64,000 bases of DNA, from contig QANU01010301.1 of assembly GCA_003254905.1 (NCBI GenBank), forward strand, positions 1 through 64,000, given 5' to 3'. Shown in pieces: positions 49,748 through 62,010 of this stretch; the stretch's first letter is position 1; each line of letters begins with the position of its first letter. Both the position numbers and the translations under genes were made by a program. This stretch comes from Nissolia schottii. Taxonomy: Eukaryota; Streptophyta; Magnoliopsida; Fabales; Fabaceae. Below the pieces are notes generated by a model, which was not told the DNA's origin, searched no databases, and was given only the letters and a program-made list of their open reading frames with translations.

Positions 49748-52700
49748 TAAACTTGACAAAAGAAAAGGAACTAACGAGTCTTTTTCTGTTGTCCAAAACC
49801 AAGTTATATGCGCTTGTAAAATTTAGGAATAAAATTGGACATTAACCCAAATTTAGCAACTAAGTAGGTGCCACGTGAAACGTGACAAATAATAAAGCTT
49901 TAATGGGCGAAAAGAAAAGGGTTGGCTTATTTAGGAGAAAATTGTGAATAATCTACATTGTCACTTACAAATATTAACACTCTTTAACCTTTGTGGTGTT
50001 TAAAATGCACAAATAATTTAACTAACAACTAACACAAAACCACAACTTCATATATGTATCTCACTATGATATATATCCTTCAAATAATTATTATTATTAT
50101 TATTATTATTATTATAATAATAATAACAACAAATGTGGTCACAATCGCGATGGCATAGGCAGTTGCAACGATTGGCAACAATGATGTATATGGATAATGG
50201 TGGTGGTTAGAAACATTTTTGTGAGAATAAAATTAAAAAAAAATGGTTAGTTGATAATTTATATGAACACCCCTTACCAAGGACAATGCATATTGTCACT
50301 TTGAAGTATACAGTAAATTGTCTTGATAAGTAATCATGTCTATATGAACTAGAAAGATTTTCAGACATGCAACTTAAAAATTTTAGCATTTCTCTTTATA
50401 TTAATGTTTGATTAACGGGTTGGGACATCTCTATTTTTTTGGGAGGGTTGGCAGCTTTGACTTAGAGAAAATTTGCTGTAATTTTATTAATTAAAGTTAG
50501 AAATAAAGAGAGGGGCAGAGTTTAGGAGTAGTAATTAGTGTTGTGTTATGCAAAAAGCAGTGTATGTGGTTAATTAAAGGCACCAGTTGACCATTCTGAA
50601 ACACACCATGCATGCCATATTGATTTTTTTCCAGAGAAAAATGTCATAAGTGAATCTATGGAGTTACAGGGCAGCTTTGATTTCATGGCTGTAGATTTCA
50701 TCAATGATTACCACTTGGAACAAACAATTAATTGGTAGCATTGAGTGCCATCTTCAACACAGCAGAGTTCAGATTCAATTTCTGATCCCTCTCCTGTCTT
50801 GTGATCAGTAACTTGTCAGGTGATTTTGTATCAAAGCAAAATGGGGCATACGATTTCATCGGAGGATCTGTCGCATTGCTTGTGGGTTGTGCCAGTCATG
50901 CTTTATTTACAAGCAATTGCTTGATTGATTATTCATTATACTAAATGATAATCTATATATTAATTATGGATTTCATCAAGCTCATTGATACACACGGCTT
51001 CCAATATTATTGGTGGAGGAGTTTGTAATCTTATTATTAGTGCAGGAGTTTGTAATCTTTTAATTAATGTTTAAGATTAGAGTATAATATTAGTACTATC
51101 AAAGGTTTTTTTTTTTTTTTAATGAAATGACCAACGTGATTTTTTGTATGGATACTTGCAATTCAAATGAAAAATAAATTAAAATATAAATAACTAATTG
51201 AGCCCAAAAAAATATTCGATAATCATGCAATTAAACTTGTTTGAGATAATGGGTCATGTGTTTGATAAAAATTAAAAAAAATACACATAAACAATGATCT
51301 CTATTTTAAAGGTTAAAATTAAATGATTCATATGGTTAAACTTATAAAATAAAATACATTGTTTAATTCAAACACTTAATTTCATTATCTTATTCCAATG
51401 GGCTCAAAAGATTAGTTCGACGAAACCAAACCACTGTCTTGGTAGGTAGGGAAAAAAAATTACATGTTTTGACAATAATGCCTTGTATCAACTCGCTACA
51501 AATTAATTAACAATCTCTTGTAAATCATTCTTAATTTTTTTAATCAGTAATGGGCCGAAAGGGCATCGTCGTTTGGGAGTTTGTAGTAGCCCATCTAACA
51601 TTTTCCAAAATATGGATTATGATTATCATAAGCATAGACAAAGGATCATCGTACGAGTAAGATCATTAAGTATATATTTATATTTTTTGACAATTCCCAG
51701 AGACAGAACATGAGAAATTGACATGCATACTAGGAATTAATTTGGCTTATAAAGTCACGCCAGACTTTGAGATATGGAATTGTACAAAAGAAAAATTGTG
51801 ACGTTCCTTGTGTTGGTGGAAAACCGAGTGTATAATACCATTACATGGTTTTGTGGCTTGTTAACAATCGCGTTGGAATTCGACCATTTGAGGTACCGAA
51901 AGCAGAACGCTGGCGTAAGAGCGATTGAGGGGCTAATTAAAAATGAGACCACCAAATGATAGGAGATGGATATGAATAATTATATGGATATTCAGGAGAA
52001 TTGTGATAATTTTCTTAATTTAGGAAAGAAAAATCTCCATATCTATAAACTATTCCTAAGTTCATAAAATACTTCAATTTTCTTCTTGTGTTTATTCATA
52101 GAAACGGGATTATATTTATAATAAAAATGTTATTTATGCGTTGAGTAAGAAATAAAATTGAGGGAGTCTTAAACTGACAAGAAGATCAATAACTCTATTC
52201 CTCCCATAGAATACCCATTACATTGATCACCCATTAGTATATATTTTTTTAATTATGTGCCCCAATACTTTTGTGAGGTTTTTGATGACCAATTATCAGA
52301 CATTTCATACTTTGTAAATTTTTCCTATCAAAACCACTTTTTTGAAAGGAAAAAAACTTTGTAAAATCTTAACATTATTTTGGTCGATTTTTTTAAAACA
52401 TTTTTGGAAGTAACAAAATGGAAAGATTATTTTCGTATGTCATGGGCAACTTGTTGGCTCACTTCAATTGGCTGCCAATTTATATTTCTAATGACCCAAT
52501 GACTTTATTAATAAAAAACTTTATAAGAAAAAAACTCAAATTATTTAGGTACAAAACGTGACAATTTCAAAACCAGCGTTATTGACAATTTCATAGATCA
52601 TCGCAAAAACCAAAAGAATAATAGTACATTTTGGCAGGAGAGAAAAATAGGAGAGAAAATTAATTTTTCATACTCTTAAATTTATGATTTAATTTTATAT

Positions 52701-53393
52701 AATTGTAATGTTGGGTCAAGGACACTCCTAATAACTTCATGGAAATTCAATGGTCACCAATTGGCCATCTACCAAGACCAAAGCAAATACATGCACCGAA
52801 AAAAATAATTTGACCACATCAGATGTCACATGCTAATTGTGTGTAGACATGTAATCTACTGCATACATTTATTGAACACACACATCCAAATAAGCAAATA
52901 AGAACACTCCAAAGTTTCATCTAATTATCCTAATTAATTGATATGCTTAAAAATCCTCCTAAATCAAAATGCCATTCATATCTATTGAATAATCCTTAGT
53001 GTAAATTATAACAGCAGAACCTGTTGGCAAATGAAGGAAAAGTACCAAATTTTTGTTCCATCAGAATTTGAAGTTAGTGGGAGAATATTTCTTGATGTTG
53101 GTTCATTTTTTCTCAAATAGTAATGCTTTTTATTGATTTCCCTTGAAATAATGAACTTCTTAGGGACATCTTCAACCTTGAATAATTTGGCTATGCCTTC
53201 AGATTTTGAGCTCGTTGACAGTGAAGTGCAACGAACTTGACCATTGCCCTTTTCTCTCCTCAGCATTATGTATCAAGACATAGAAAATTGATCCAAACGG
53301 TTCTTTGAAGGGAAGAGGCTAAGTAAGCAACAATCAATCTGGTGCAAGAAATTAAGTCATCTAATGCTACTAATGAAGAGTTTTCTTTTACTT

Positions 53394-53397
<4 letters not shown>
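49748..53397. other. Gene-poor intergenic stretch
   Basis: No gene recognised. It has a TTA/ATA trinucleotide repeat at 50087-50126. Open frames at 51755-51959 (both strands) and 53006-53266 (minus) show no known domain. Confidence 0.5.
50087..50126. repeat. (TTA)n/(ATA)n microsatellite
   Basis: About eleven TTA units turning into ATAATAATAATAAC, partly self-complementary. Confidence 0.9.

Positions 53398-53433
<36 letters not shown>
53398..53433. repeat. (CT)n microsatellite
   Basis: About 17 CT units. Confidence 0.9.
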
Positions 53434-53435
<2 letters not shown>

Positions 53436-53495
53436 CCTGTAAACTCAAAGCTGGAAGAGTTTAAAGAAAACAAGTGTTTCAATTATATGTAGGAT

Positions 53496-53660
53496 TTGCA
53501 AGATGAATGCTCAAGTGGTGGAGAGTCTGTGCTCTCCAATTCTGGAGGTGTTGTTGCTTCCAAAAGGGAACGTTGGTGTGGAGATCTGTTTACTGCTTGG
53601 ACTCAGACAAACTTCGGTAGGAGGCACTACAAGTGCAAGCATCAGAAGCGTGATATTGCA
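53496..53660 (+). pseudogene. Possible GRF-type zinc-finger gene fragment
   Basis: The frame from ATG at 53496 reads RWCGDLFTAWTQTNFGRRHYKC, which resembles the first half of the GRF-type zinc finger (CxCG...SWTxxNPGRRFxxC) found in small plant proteins. The first cysteine of the pair is altered (W-C-G) and the C-terminal Cys/Phe-Trp half is missing, so this would be a broken fragment. The rest of the 77-codon frame shows nothing. It could be chance similarity. Confidence 0.4.
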
Positions 53661-53729
53661 AGTATTTTGAAAATTCAAATTCAACTAGGCATCTTCTTGG
53701 GTTTTACTCCGATTTCCTGTCAAAATTAA

Positions 53730-54480
53730 GGGAATCCGTATAACAAGTTCGGACCATTTTATGAGATTGACATAATTGAATACTCATAAACAAAGGTATT
53801 CGTTTGATATAATGTTGTAAATGTTTGAAAGGGTTCACAAACAATTTATGATTAGTTGTATTTACACGTGTTTAAATTATATTTAAAAGTTTTTTTTTGA
53901 GTTATGTTCATGTTAGTCTGAGTAAAAATTATTTTAAATATTAAGTAATTTATAATAGAATATAATTTTTTAAAAAATTAATAAATATTGACACTTAAAA
54001 ATATTTTAAATATTTCATATATTTTAAAAAAAGTTTTAAAAAATATTAAAAATTAATAATTTAATATAATATAAATATTAAAATATTATTATAAATATTT
54101 AATTTTATATTTATATATACTGTGTTTGTCTCTTATAATATTTTAAATTGGGTGTGTTGCTATGTCTTATCCTTGTGTTAGTGTCAATACTTCGTAAGTA
54201 CCGGTCCTCAATAGTTATATGCATTAAAGAATGAACCATGTGTTCTACCTTATTAATGCCTTTTAGAAATGTAGTTATGCTATTAAGCATTACAAATAAA
54301 ACAAAAAGTAAGAGTTATTTTTTTTTTTCTATAAAGAAAAGCGGTTGAGAAGGTAGATCGGGCAGGGTTAGCAAGACCAACCTGACCCAAAGTTCTAAAA
54401 AGTGGATAATGGTTGCCGTTTTAGACAAATCCTTGTCTTCCTTTTTGACCTTCAAACTCAAGCTGGCTAATCCCATTCCA
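53730..54480. other. AT-rich intergenic DNA before the cyclin T gene
   Basis: No gene recognised. Confidence 0.5.
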
Positions 54481-54501
54481 ATTCAATTCCCCTTCTTTTC
54501 A

Positions 54502-54586
54502 AAACCCTAATCTTCTCCTTCCCTTTACCTCTTCCCATTCCCAACCTCAAATCAATTTCACCAGATCGGCTTAGCTGCTTAGTCAG
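54502..54586 (+). promoter_or_regulatory. Telo-box and non-coding first exon of the cyclin T gene
   Basis: AAACCCTAA at 54502-54510 is a plant telo-box, common in 5' regions of growth-related and translation genes. A pyrimidine-rich leader follows and ends at a good splice donor (GTCAG|GTGAGA, 54586/54587). The matching acceptor (TTTTGCAG) is at 55107, five bases before the start codon, implying a ~520-bp 5' UTR intron. Confidence 0.5.
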
Positions 54587-55112
54587 GTGAGAGGCTTTTC
54601 TCTTTGATCATCTTCTTTGAGGTTCTGATCATTCAATTTCATAATTTTTGCTCCACCGAATCTGCTTGATAAGATCTCCAGCTTCAAATTAGTATTGTTA
54701 TTTTTTTTTATGATCTACGTGGCATCATATATGCTATAAATCATATCGAAATTGTTTGCGTTTTGTGGTTATTTGGTAAGTCAAGCTGGGTTTTCCGATC
54801 CTGGACTTCTTATGTCGCATAGATCAATTTTTTCCTGACCATGTCTTTCATGCTTGCAAATTGCCCTTAGATGGATGGTTTATTAATTGATATCAGATCA
54901 TGGTTCGTTGTGAATATTATTTGGGTTTGTTCGAGCTGGAACTTGTTAATTTTAGGCCTTCTTTTACTTACAAAAATTGAACAATAGTTGGTGGAGGGCC
55001 TATAATGAATTTGGAATTTCATTGTATTACATGGTCAATATTTAAAGGGGAAATAACAAGTGCATTTAACTGTATGTCTAATTTTGCTGGCCGATATGAT
55101 TTTGCAGGAATT

Positions 55113-58100
55113 ATGTCTTTTGTGCGGAATTTTGAAGCAGAAGGACGTAGTTTACATGGTGGTCATTGGTCTACCTATGATGGAAACAACTTCGGCAACA
55201 CCAATAGGAAAAGGAGCAGGAACAATTATAATCACAGGAATTATAACGTTAACAATGAGAACTGGGCACAATTCGGGAACCATGGTGGCAACTCTAATTT
55301 TTACAGTTCAGATCATGCTAATTATGTTAAATATGATGCTGTATCGGCAACTTTGAAAAGGAGAAAATATTCAGCTCCTGCTTGGGAAGACAACCAGAAA
55401 TACTATATTCCACCCACTGTCCAAGACAATATCTCTTCATTCACCAGTTTTCAAGCTCCTCCTACAAGATCCAATGCTGATACATCAACATCAGCTAGCT
55501 GCAAGCTTGATTTATCTATATTTGGCGATGATAAGCCAGTTCTTATGTCAAGGGATGAGATTGACAGATACTCTCCATCAAGAAAAGATGGCATTGATGT
55601 GCGTCATGAGACACATTTGCGGTACTCCTATTGTGCCTTCCTCCAGAATCTTGGAATGCGGCTTGAGCTGTAAGACTCTCATTAGCTCTCACATGGTTAC
55701 ACAGTTATATGCATATACATTCGTGCGCACACGCGTGCACACAGATATATATTCTCCAAAAAACTTAACTAGTTATATGTATATGTGATTTTGATGCTAG
55801 TGGTTTTAATTCTTTGTATTATACTATTTAGTAGAATATGAAAGCATGACATATTCTTTTACAGGCCTCAAACTACCATTGGAACAGCTATGGTCCTGTG
55901 CCACCGGTTTTTTGTTCGCCGATCACATGCTTGCCATGACAGATTTGTAAGTTTTTAATTTTTCTCTTACTTTGAATGCATGTCTACCTTTTCTTACTAA
56001 CTGGTTCAGCAAGAACCACGACCTTGATAGAGGTTGTTCCATAGTTCCCAAGTTTGCTCCTACCACCCTCAGACCATGTACTGATTTGTGAGTACCAAAT
56101 ACAGTACTTTTGCTATCTGGAATGTTAAAGAACACAATCCAAATTGAAAAGGGAAAAATGCTGGAGAATGAAGAAAAGAAGTTTTCCCACGGTCATACTG
56201 GTGAGACAAAGCCGGAAAGGCAGAGCGCTACAGATAGAGGGTGAAGATGAGGCGAGTAGGACTGTGGGAGCATTAACAAAACCCTATTGGCCCTTCCCTG
56301 TTGGGCCTTTTTAAACTAGAAAGGCACTGTTTCACATCTTCAAACTAATGAAAAAATAATAGTCTGGTATTTGAAATGAGCTTATGGTCTTTTGAACATT
56401 TTTGTATTTTGAGTGTATTTTTGACATTCAATTAATAGCTAAGATAAATATTGGTTTTACACTTAATCTATTATGTTATTATTTTTATAAAAATTAATTT
56501 ATACTTTTTTTGGAAAATTTATATTTAAAATTTGTTAATTAATATATTAAACCTAAGATGAACCTAAATAGCATACCAACTAAGTATAATCCTGTACCAA
56601 TACCAAAGTGTATTGCAAACCTGGTAATGTATTTTTCTGTGACTAGAAATACTCAGAAATTTTCTTGTGGATCAGTCTGAGCATGTTGTTGCTTTGTTAT
56701 TTTATTCAAACCAATTGCACAATGTTGTGTGTAATTTGCTCCTTCAAGCTGAGTGTTTATTAACATTGTTCTGTGCTACAGTTGATTGCTACTGCTGCTC
56801 TTTTTCTTGCTGCGAAGTCTGAGGAATCGGCGCGCCCTTTGAATAATGTGTTGCAGGCATCCAGTGAAATCTTACATAAACAGAATTTTGCTTTGTTGTC
56901 CTATCTTTTTTCTGTTGTAAGTATGCTTCAAAGTACCCAATCTTTTCCCCCTCTTTTGTAGTGTGTTGCCTGTGGAAGACATGACGAAAAACACCAATAG
57001 TCTCTATTAGTTTGTATATGGATATGCCTGATATATCTATAAAATTACGCATGGATATGATTGTTGATTCACCATAAAATTCATAAAGATTTTTTCTGTT
57101 CTTGAATATAATATCAGCACAAATGAATCGACATTTCTCTTGGAGACCATTAAAGTAAGATGGGATAAATCTTTCAGACTTACTATTGAGTACTAATTAA
57201 ATTGATTGCAATTTTCATTTATATTGATGTGAGTTGTTTCACAGGATTGGTTTGAACAGTATCGGGAACGGGTGCTTGAGGCTGAACAGTTGATACTTAC
57301 TACTCTAAACTTTGAACTCAATGTGCAACATCCATATGCATCCCTTACATCTGTTCTTAACAAATTAGGTCTATCAAAGACGGTTTTGGTGAATCTGGCA
57401 CTAAACCTGGTTAGCGAAGGGTGAGTTTTCTTCTCTTTTAATCTTATACCTTCTACAATTGCAGCAGTGATGTTTGTTTATACCAGTTATTTTGAGAACA
57501 GATCTTGTTGCCTCAAATCGAATTGGCCTAATATTTGCATACCTTCAATCTGTTCAAGGTTCTCCTCTTTAGTACCCCTTTTATTGGTTCTGACCTGCCT
57601 CTTGTTATCTAACACAGTGATTGGAATGAAAAAACCTAGTCTAGGAAACAGGACAGGGGGCATTGGGTGTTAAACCTCAAGCAGTAGTATGTCCTGAGGT
57701 CTGGAGATATAGTGGCAGAGGAGGATACCTTGGTGTCTCCCCTTCTAAATTTTGGTTCAAGATAGTGTTGATTCTCAATATTGTTCTTTAGCCCAACTTC
57801 TGTGTGTACCTATTCTGTCATGGGATATTGATTCTTTTGGCATGCATATAATTGCAGGATCTTCACAAGATTAGCGTGCTGGCCTGTATGATATTCTTAG
57901 CTGGCGGATTGATATGCTGTTCATGGAAATTTTTGTTTTACATCTGAAGTTGAACTGCTGATGTCTTATGGATTGCTTTACCATGAATATGTCCCATCAA
58001 ATGTTATTTGGGCTACCCAAGTATAGCCCTCAATGTCTTGTAGTTTGTGCTGATTACCTTTAGCCAGATGAGCTCTCCTCTTTACTTTTAGTAACATGGG

Positions 58101-60754
58101 TGGAAAGAAAATCATAGAAGTGATCTGACAATAAAAATCAAACCAAAAATATAGTCTCAAATTCAAATATGGACAGTCTTTTATTGTCCTAAAAGAATCT
58201 TAGCTAGCCGTTGCACACATTAGTCAAATGGGCCCTTCAACTTGAGTCAATTTACTGATGTGGACTAAAATGGAGGTCTTTCAGCTGCTGATTCGTTTTT
58301 ACTGAACAGCCCCTCAGCTGAAAATGTGTTTTTGTTTATTCTCTTTTTTTTCTTAAAAGAAAGGAATCCTTTCCATTGGGCCTTTGAATTTATTTGGAGT
58401 AAAGCTTTTTCCCGCATGGATCTGCTGATAAAATCCTTTCTTTTAAGTCCTTTGTGGTGATTTGGTCACTATAATTGCAGTTTTATGGGCTTGTTCAAAG
58501 TGTCTTTAATATCCTCCACATTTTCCGATCACATTGAAATTTTTGGTAACTCAAATGTATTTATTTGTGCATGTTTAATTTCGTTTCCTCAAGTGTTTTA
58601 AATTTGGATCCTATTTTAGTGTAAAAGTTTCTTACCCCCAATATGCTATCATTATACTTTTTAAATGATTGAATGATAGTTTTCACAATTTAACTGACTG
58701 TATCAAAATTAAATTCATTGTTTACATTAGATGTTGGGCATCTTGAGCAGTCAATTTTATCCCAATTTTTACCTTACCATTTTTTTACGTGAGTTTAAAT
58801 TTCTTGGTCCTGTTAATGTTTTTAGATTTTTCATTTCTAATAGTTAGTTGTAGTTTCTTTGCCCATCTGAATTAAGTCTACTTAAGTTTCTAATGTGAAT
58901 GGGGACTTCACAAAATGTGTTTGGCTTTACTGGGAGCAGGAGAAAACAATATTTGGCTACTCAAAATTGTAGTACTTTAAATTCCCATTTAGCAAAAAAA
59001 TAAAAATAAAAAAAAATAGTATAACATTGCTAGGCATCCACTTGTGATAGATGGATAATTGTCCATGATTTGGATAAGGTCTTCCTATTGAGAATGGTAA
59101 GCCAATAGGATTCATTATATTTTTGGAGTAGATGTCCCAAAGCTTAGATGCTTGACTAAATTAGGGAGTCTGTAGAGGCTCAACTCCATCTTTGTTTAGG
59201 TAGCAATTTCCTGTGATTGAAAGAAAATACCTTGCCCATTATGTTTGTAGCTGTAGTTTTTGTTTTTCTCACTTAGTTATAAAAGTTCTTTTTGCTACCT
59301 AAACAAATGATTAAATTAATAAATAATATATCAAAATAAGTTTTTTAATTATTAACCAGTTTGTTTGTGAGCTTAACAAGCTGAAAACCCAAATTCTTAT
59401 GCTTAGGAGTAAATGAGCTTAAAACAAGCTTTTCTAATAAGCAAGATAAGCAAAACCCAATCTTTTAATGAGCAGTGCAACCTGAGTGGTTCACTGGTAG
59501 CTTGGTTCCTTTAAGCTCAAGTTTTTGGTAATACTCAATAAAATATCATTGATCATCTTTGTTATTGCCTATAAGTATTCAGTCTATTGACATTCTTCCT
59601 CATCATCTTCAGAAATATCAATGCTTGTACTACCAGTGTTTATCCATTTGGATAGAGGGCCTTGTAAATTTGAATAGGTGTGCATAAAAGAGAGCTTGCT
59701 TTCTTCTCCTTTTGGCTTTAAAGATAATATCCTGTACCTCCATTGCTTTAGGAAGTTGTGCACAACTGCTATGGTGTTGTGGTGAGCACTGAGCAGCGGT
59801 TTCACTTCTTAGTTCTTACCCTTGTCTTCTCCATTGCTTTAGAATGTTCTGAACAAGCACTGTGAAAATTATAATGTACCCCTGGAGAATTAGGGGAAGT
59901 TTTTGTTTCCTGTTCTGTTTTTATCCCTGTTCCGACTTCAGAAAATGTGGAGTTGGTATCTTAGGTGGCTGGCCTGTAGTGTGTTTGTGTGGAATAAGGC
60001 GAATTCATAATAAGAATTTCAATGTGCATGGTAGCAAGACTCTTCAGGTCAAAATGTTGAGCAGAAGATGTGGCATTGGCATTAGTAATGTGCAGCTCTC
60101 CATGCATGCTTTGTCATTTTAATTGCATGTATTTTGGGAGTGCAAATCCCTCACAGCAGATTTGGGCCTGGAAGTCAGATAAATTCTCTAAATGAGTATA
60201 AGATATGCTATAGTTTGGTACTCTTATCAGCAATCCTGCACAGGTTCTTGGAATAATATTCTTCCTGAGTTGCTGCTTTTGTAGTTGGTAAGGAAATGTT
60301 AATAAATTTGTGTTTTTCACTTGGTATGAAATATGAATGTTGTATATGTTTGCATTATCTAGTTTATATTCTTGCTTATTGTAATAGCTGACTTGATCTG
60401 TCATGGTGGGAACATATGCTAAGTTGTTCAGGAATCTTCTGTTATTGTTGCCTCATGGTTAGTTTGACAATTTATGCATCTAGCTATTTCCGTTGATCAA
60501 TGCTGGTTGTTCTATTTTGACTTGAATGGTCATTTGAAGCTGAAAAATGTTGTTTTGCAGGCTTCGGAGCTCTCTATGGCTTCAATTTAAACCCGAACAA
60601 ATTGCTGCTGGAGCTGCATATCTTGCTGGCAAGTTTTTGAACATGGATCTTGCTGCTTATCAGAATATCTGGCAAGAGTTCCAAACAACATCTCCCATTC
60701 TTCAAGGTAACACTGTTCCTGTTCCCTTTTTTTTGTTTGGTTTCATCACAATCG

Positions 60755-60793
<39 letters not shown>

Positions 60794-61094
60794 AAATCTT
60801 TATTAACTAAAAGGAAAAGTGTAGTCTTTACAAGGTCAATATTTTGATTTTATTTTTAACTATATGTCTTAAAATCACTGTTTAGCCGAGTCACTTGAAA
60901 TATATTCCTAGTTTTGAGTTACAAAAGATATAGTTTTGCATTTTGAAATCCTTATGAAAAGAATTTTCTTGAAAATTTGTGACAGGACTTAAGTATTGTT
61001 TATTTCCTTCTTTATTAGTTCTTAATAATTAGTTACTAATAATGATTCTTACTTTGATGCAGATGTCTCGCAGCAATTATTGGAGCTTTTCTAA
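55113..61094 (+). CDS. Cyclin T (CYCT1-type)
   Basis: Six coding exons: 55113-55669, 55865-55946, 56782-56916, 57245-57420, 60561-60706, 61063-61094, giving 1128 nt (375 residues plus stop). I chose the start at MSFVRNF because it follows a splice acceptor directly; the upstream ATG at 55005 would lie in the 5' UTR intron. Residues 1-140 are low-complexity, Asn/Gly/Tyr-rich ([15 protein letters not shown]). The cyclin core starts near 145 ([67 protein letters not shown]), and the second fold runs ~235-370 ([36 protein letters not shown]). Plant T-type cyclins pair with CDKC kinases (P-TEFb) to phosphorylate the RNA polymerase II tail in the nucleus. It ends right after the second cyclin fold (QQLLELF), like the short CYCT1;3, and lacks the long C-terminal tail of other T cyclins. 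Confidence 0.95.
60753..60793. repeat. (GA)n microsatellite in a cyclin T intron
   Basis: About 18 GA units in the last intron, 50 bp after the exon ending at 60706. Confidence 0.9.
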
Positions 61095-61829
61095 ACGTAT
61101 AAAAGAACCACATTATTGTACCTTTGTTAGTATAGTAGATTTTTAGTACATATGCAAAGTCAAAATGCCGAAGACTTGTAAGAGGAAGAGTCACAGATCA
61201 CCAGTGTTGTTCAGGAAGTTCGATAAATAATTTGGTGAATTACACAGGTTGAATGGGTGTGTGGCCTTCGGATTTTTAGTGTTTCAACCTTCTCGGCGAA
61301 TGCCTTACTGTGTTTAGGTGGAGGAGGAGACTTTCCATGATGGAGTAGAGTTGTACTTGTAGCTTGAATGGGCACCCATCATTGGGTTCAGATATTTTAA
61401 ATTAATCCTTCTTTGATGACTCTCCAGAACCGAATTGATACAATTTGGTTTGATGTCTACGGAGTTGTGGTCAGTCTTGGTGTTAATAGAATGAGAAATG
61501 CTGCTTTAACCACCAAAACAAATAACAAAAACAGACAACACATGAGAAAAAAAAAAACTCAATTTTTTTTTTCTCTTTGTTCCCTGTCTCTTCTGTCACG
61601 CGCTTTCACTCACTTAATCTCACGTTCTTTTCCTTTTACTCACAAAGTCACATACCTTTTTCCTTCTCCTCAATCAACTCTCTTTCTTTCAGTGTGAGAT
61701 TCTCACCATGAACGTTAGTTCCTCTACTGTGGCTCATTCTTTGTTTTGTTTTTTTTTTTTTGTCGTCAATTCATCCATCACGTGTAGAGATAGATATATT
61801 GTCTTTTTCTTCTTTTCTCTGATCTTGTA
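61095..61829. other. 3' flank of cyclin T
   Basis: Probable 3' UTR for the first few hundred bases. The frame at 61413-61697 has no domain. Confidence 0.45.
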
Positions 61830-62010
61830 TGTTGGTTTGTTTATGATAGGATGTTGATTTATTTGTTTTATTGTGTTAGTTTATGTGTTATGATGTTGGT
61901 TTCTCTGTGTTACGGGGTTGGTTTTTTAATGTTTGCGCGTTGGTTTTTTCTGTGTTAAGGTGTTAGTTTACTTGTATTATGATGTTAGTTTCTCTATGTT
62001 AAAATGTTGT
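61830..62010. repeat. Degenerate tandem repeat
   Basis: Recurring TGTTAGTTT / TGATGTTGGTTT / CTGTGTTA words at roughly 20-35 bp spacing, with G/T-rich and C-poor composition. At least six diverged units are visible by eye; the exact unit length is uncertain. Confidence 0.55.

Noticed and set aside
55005..55112. Upstream ATG for the cyclin T gene
   Set aside because: It lies before a good splice acceptor (55107) within the presumed 5' UTR intron, and the added residues are not family-like.
61413..61697. 94-codon frame after cyclin T
   Set aside because: Low-complexity, no domain, in the 3' flank; not supported.
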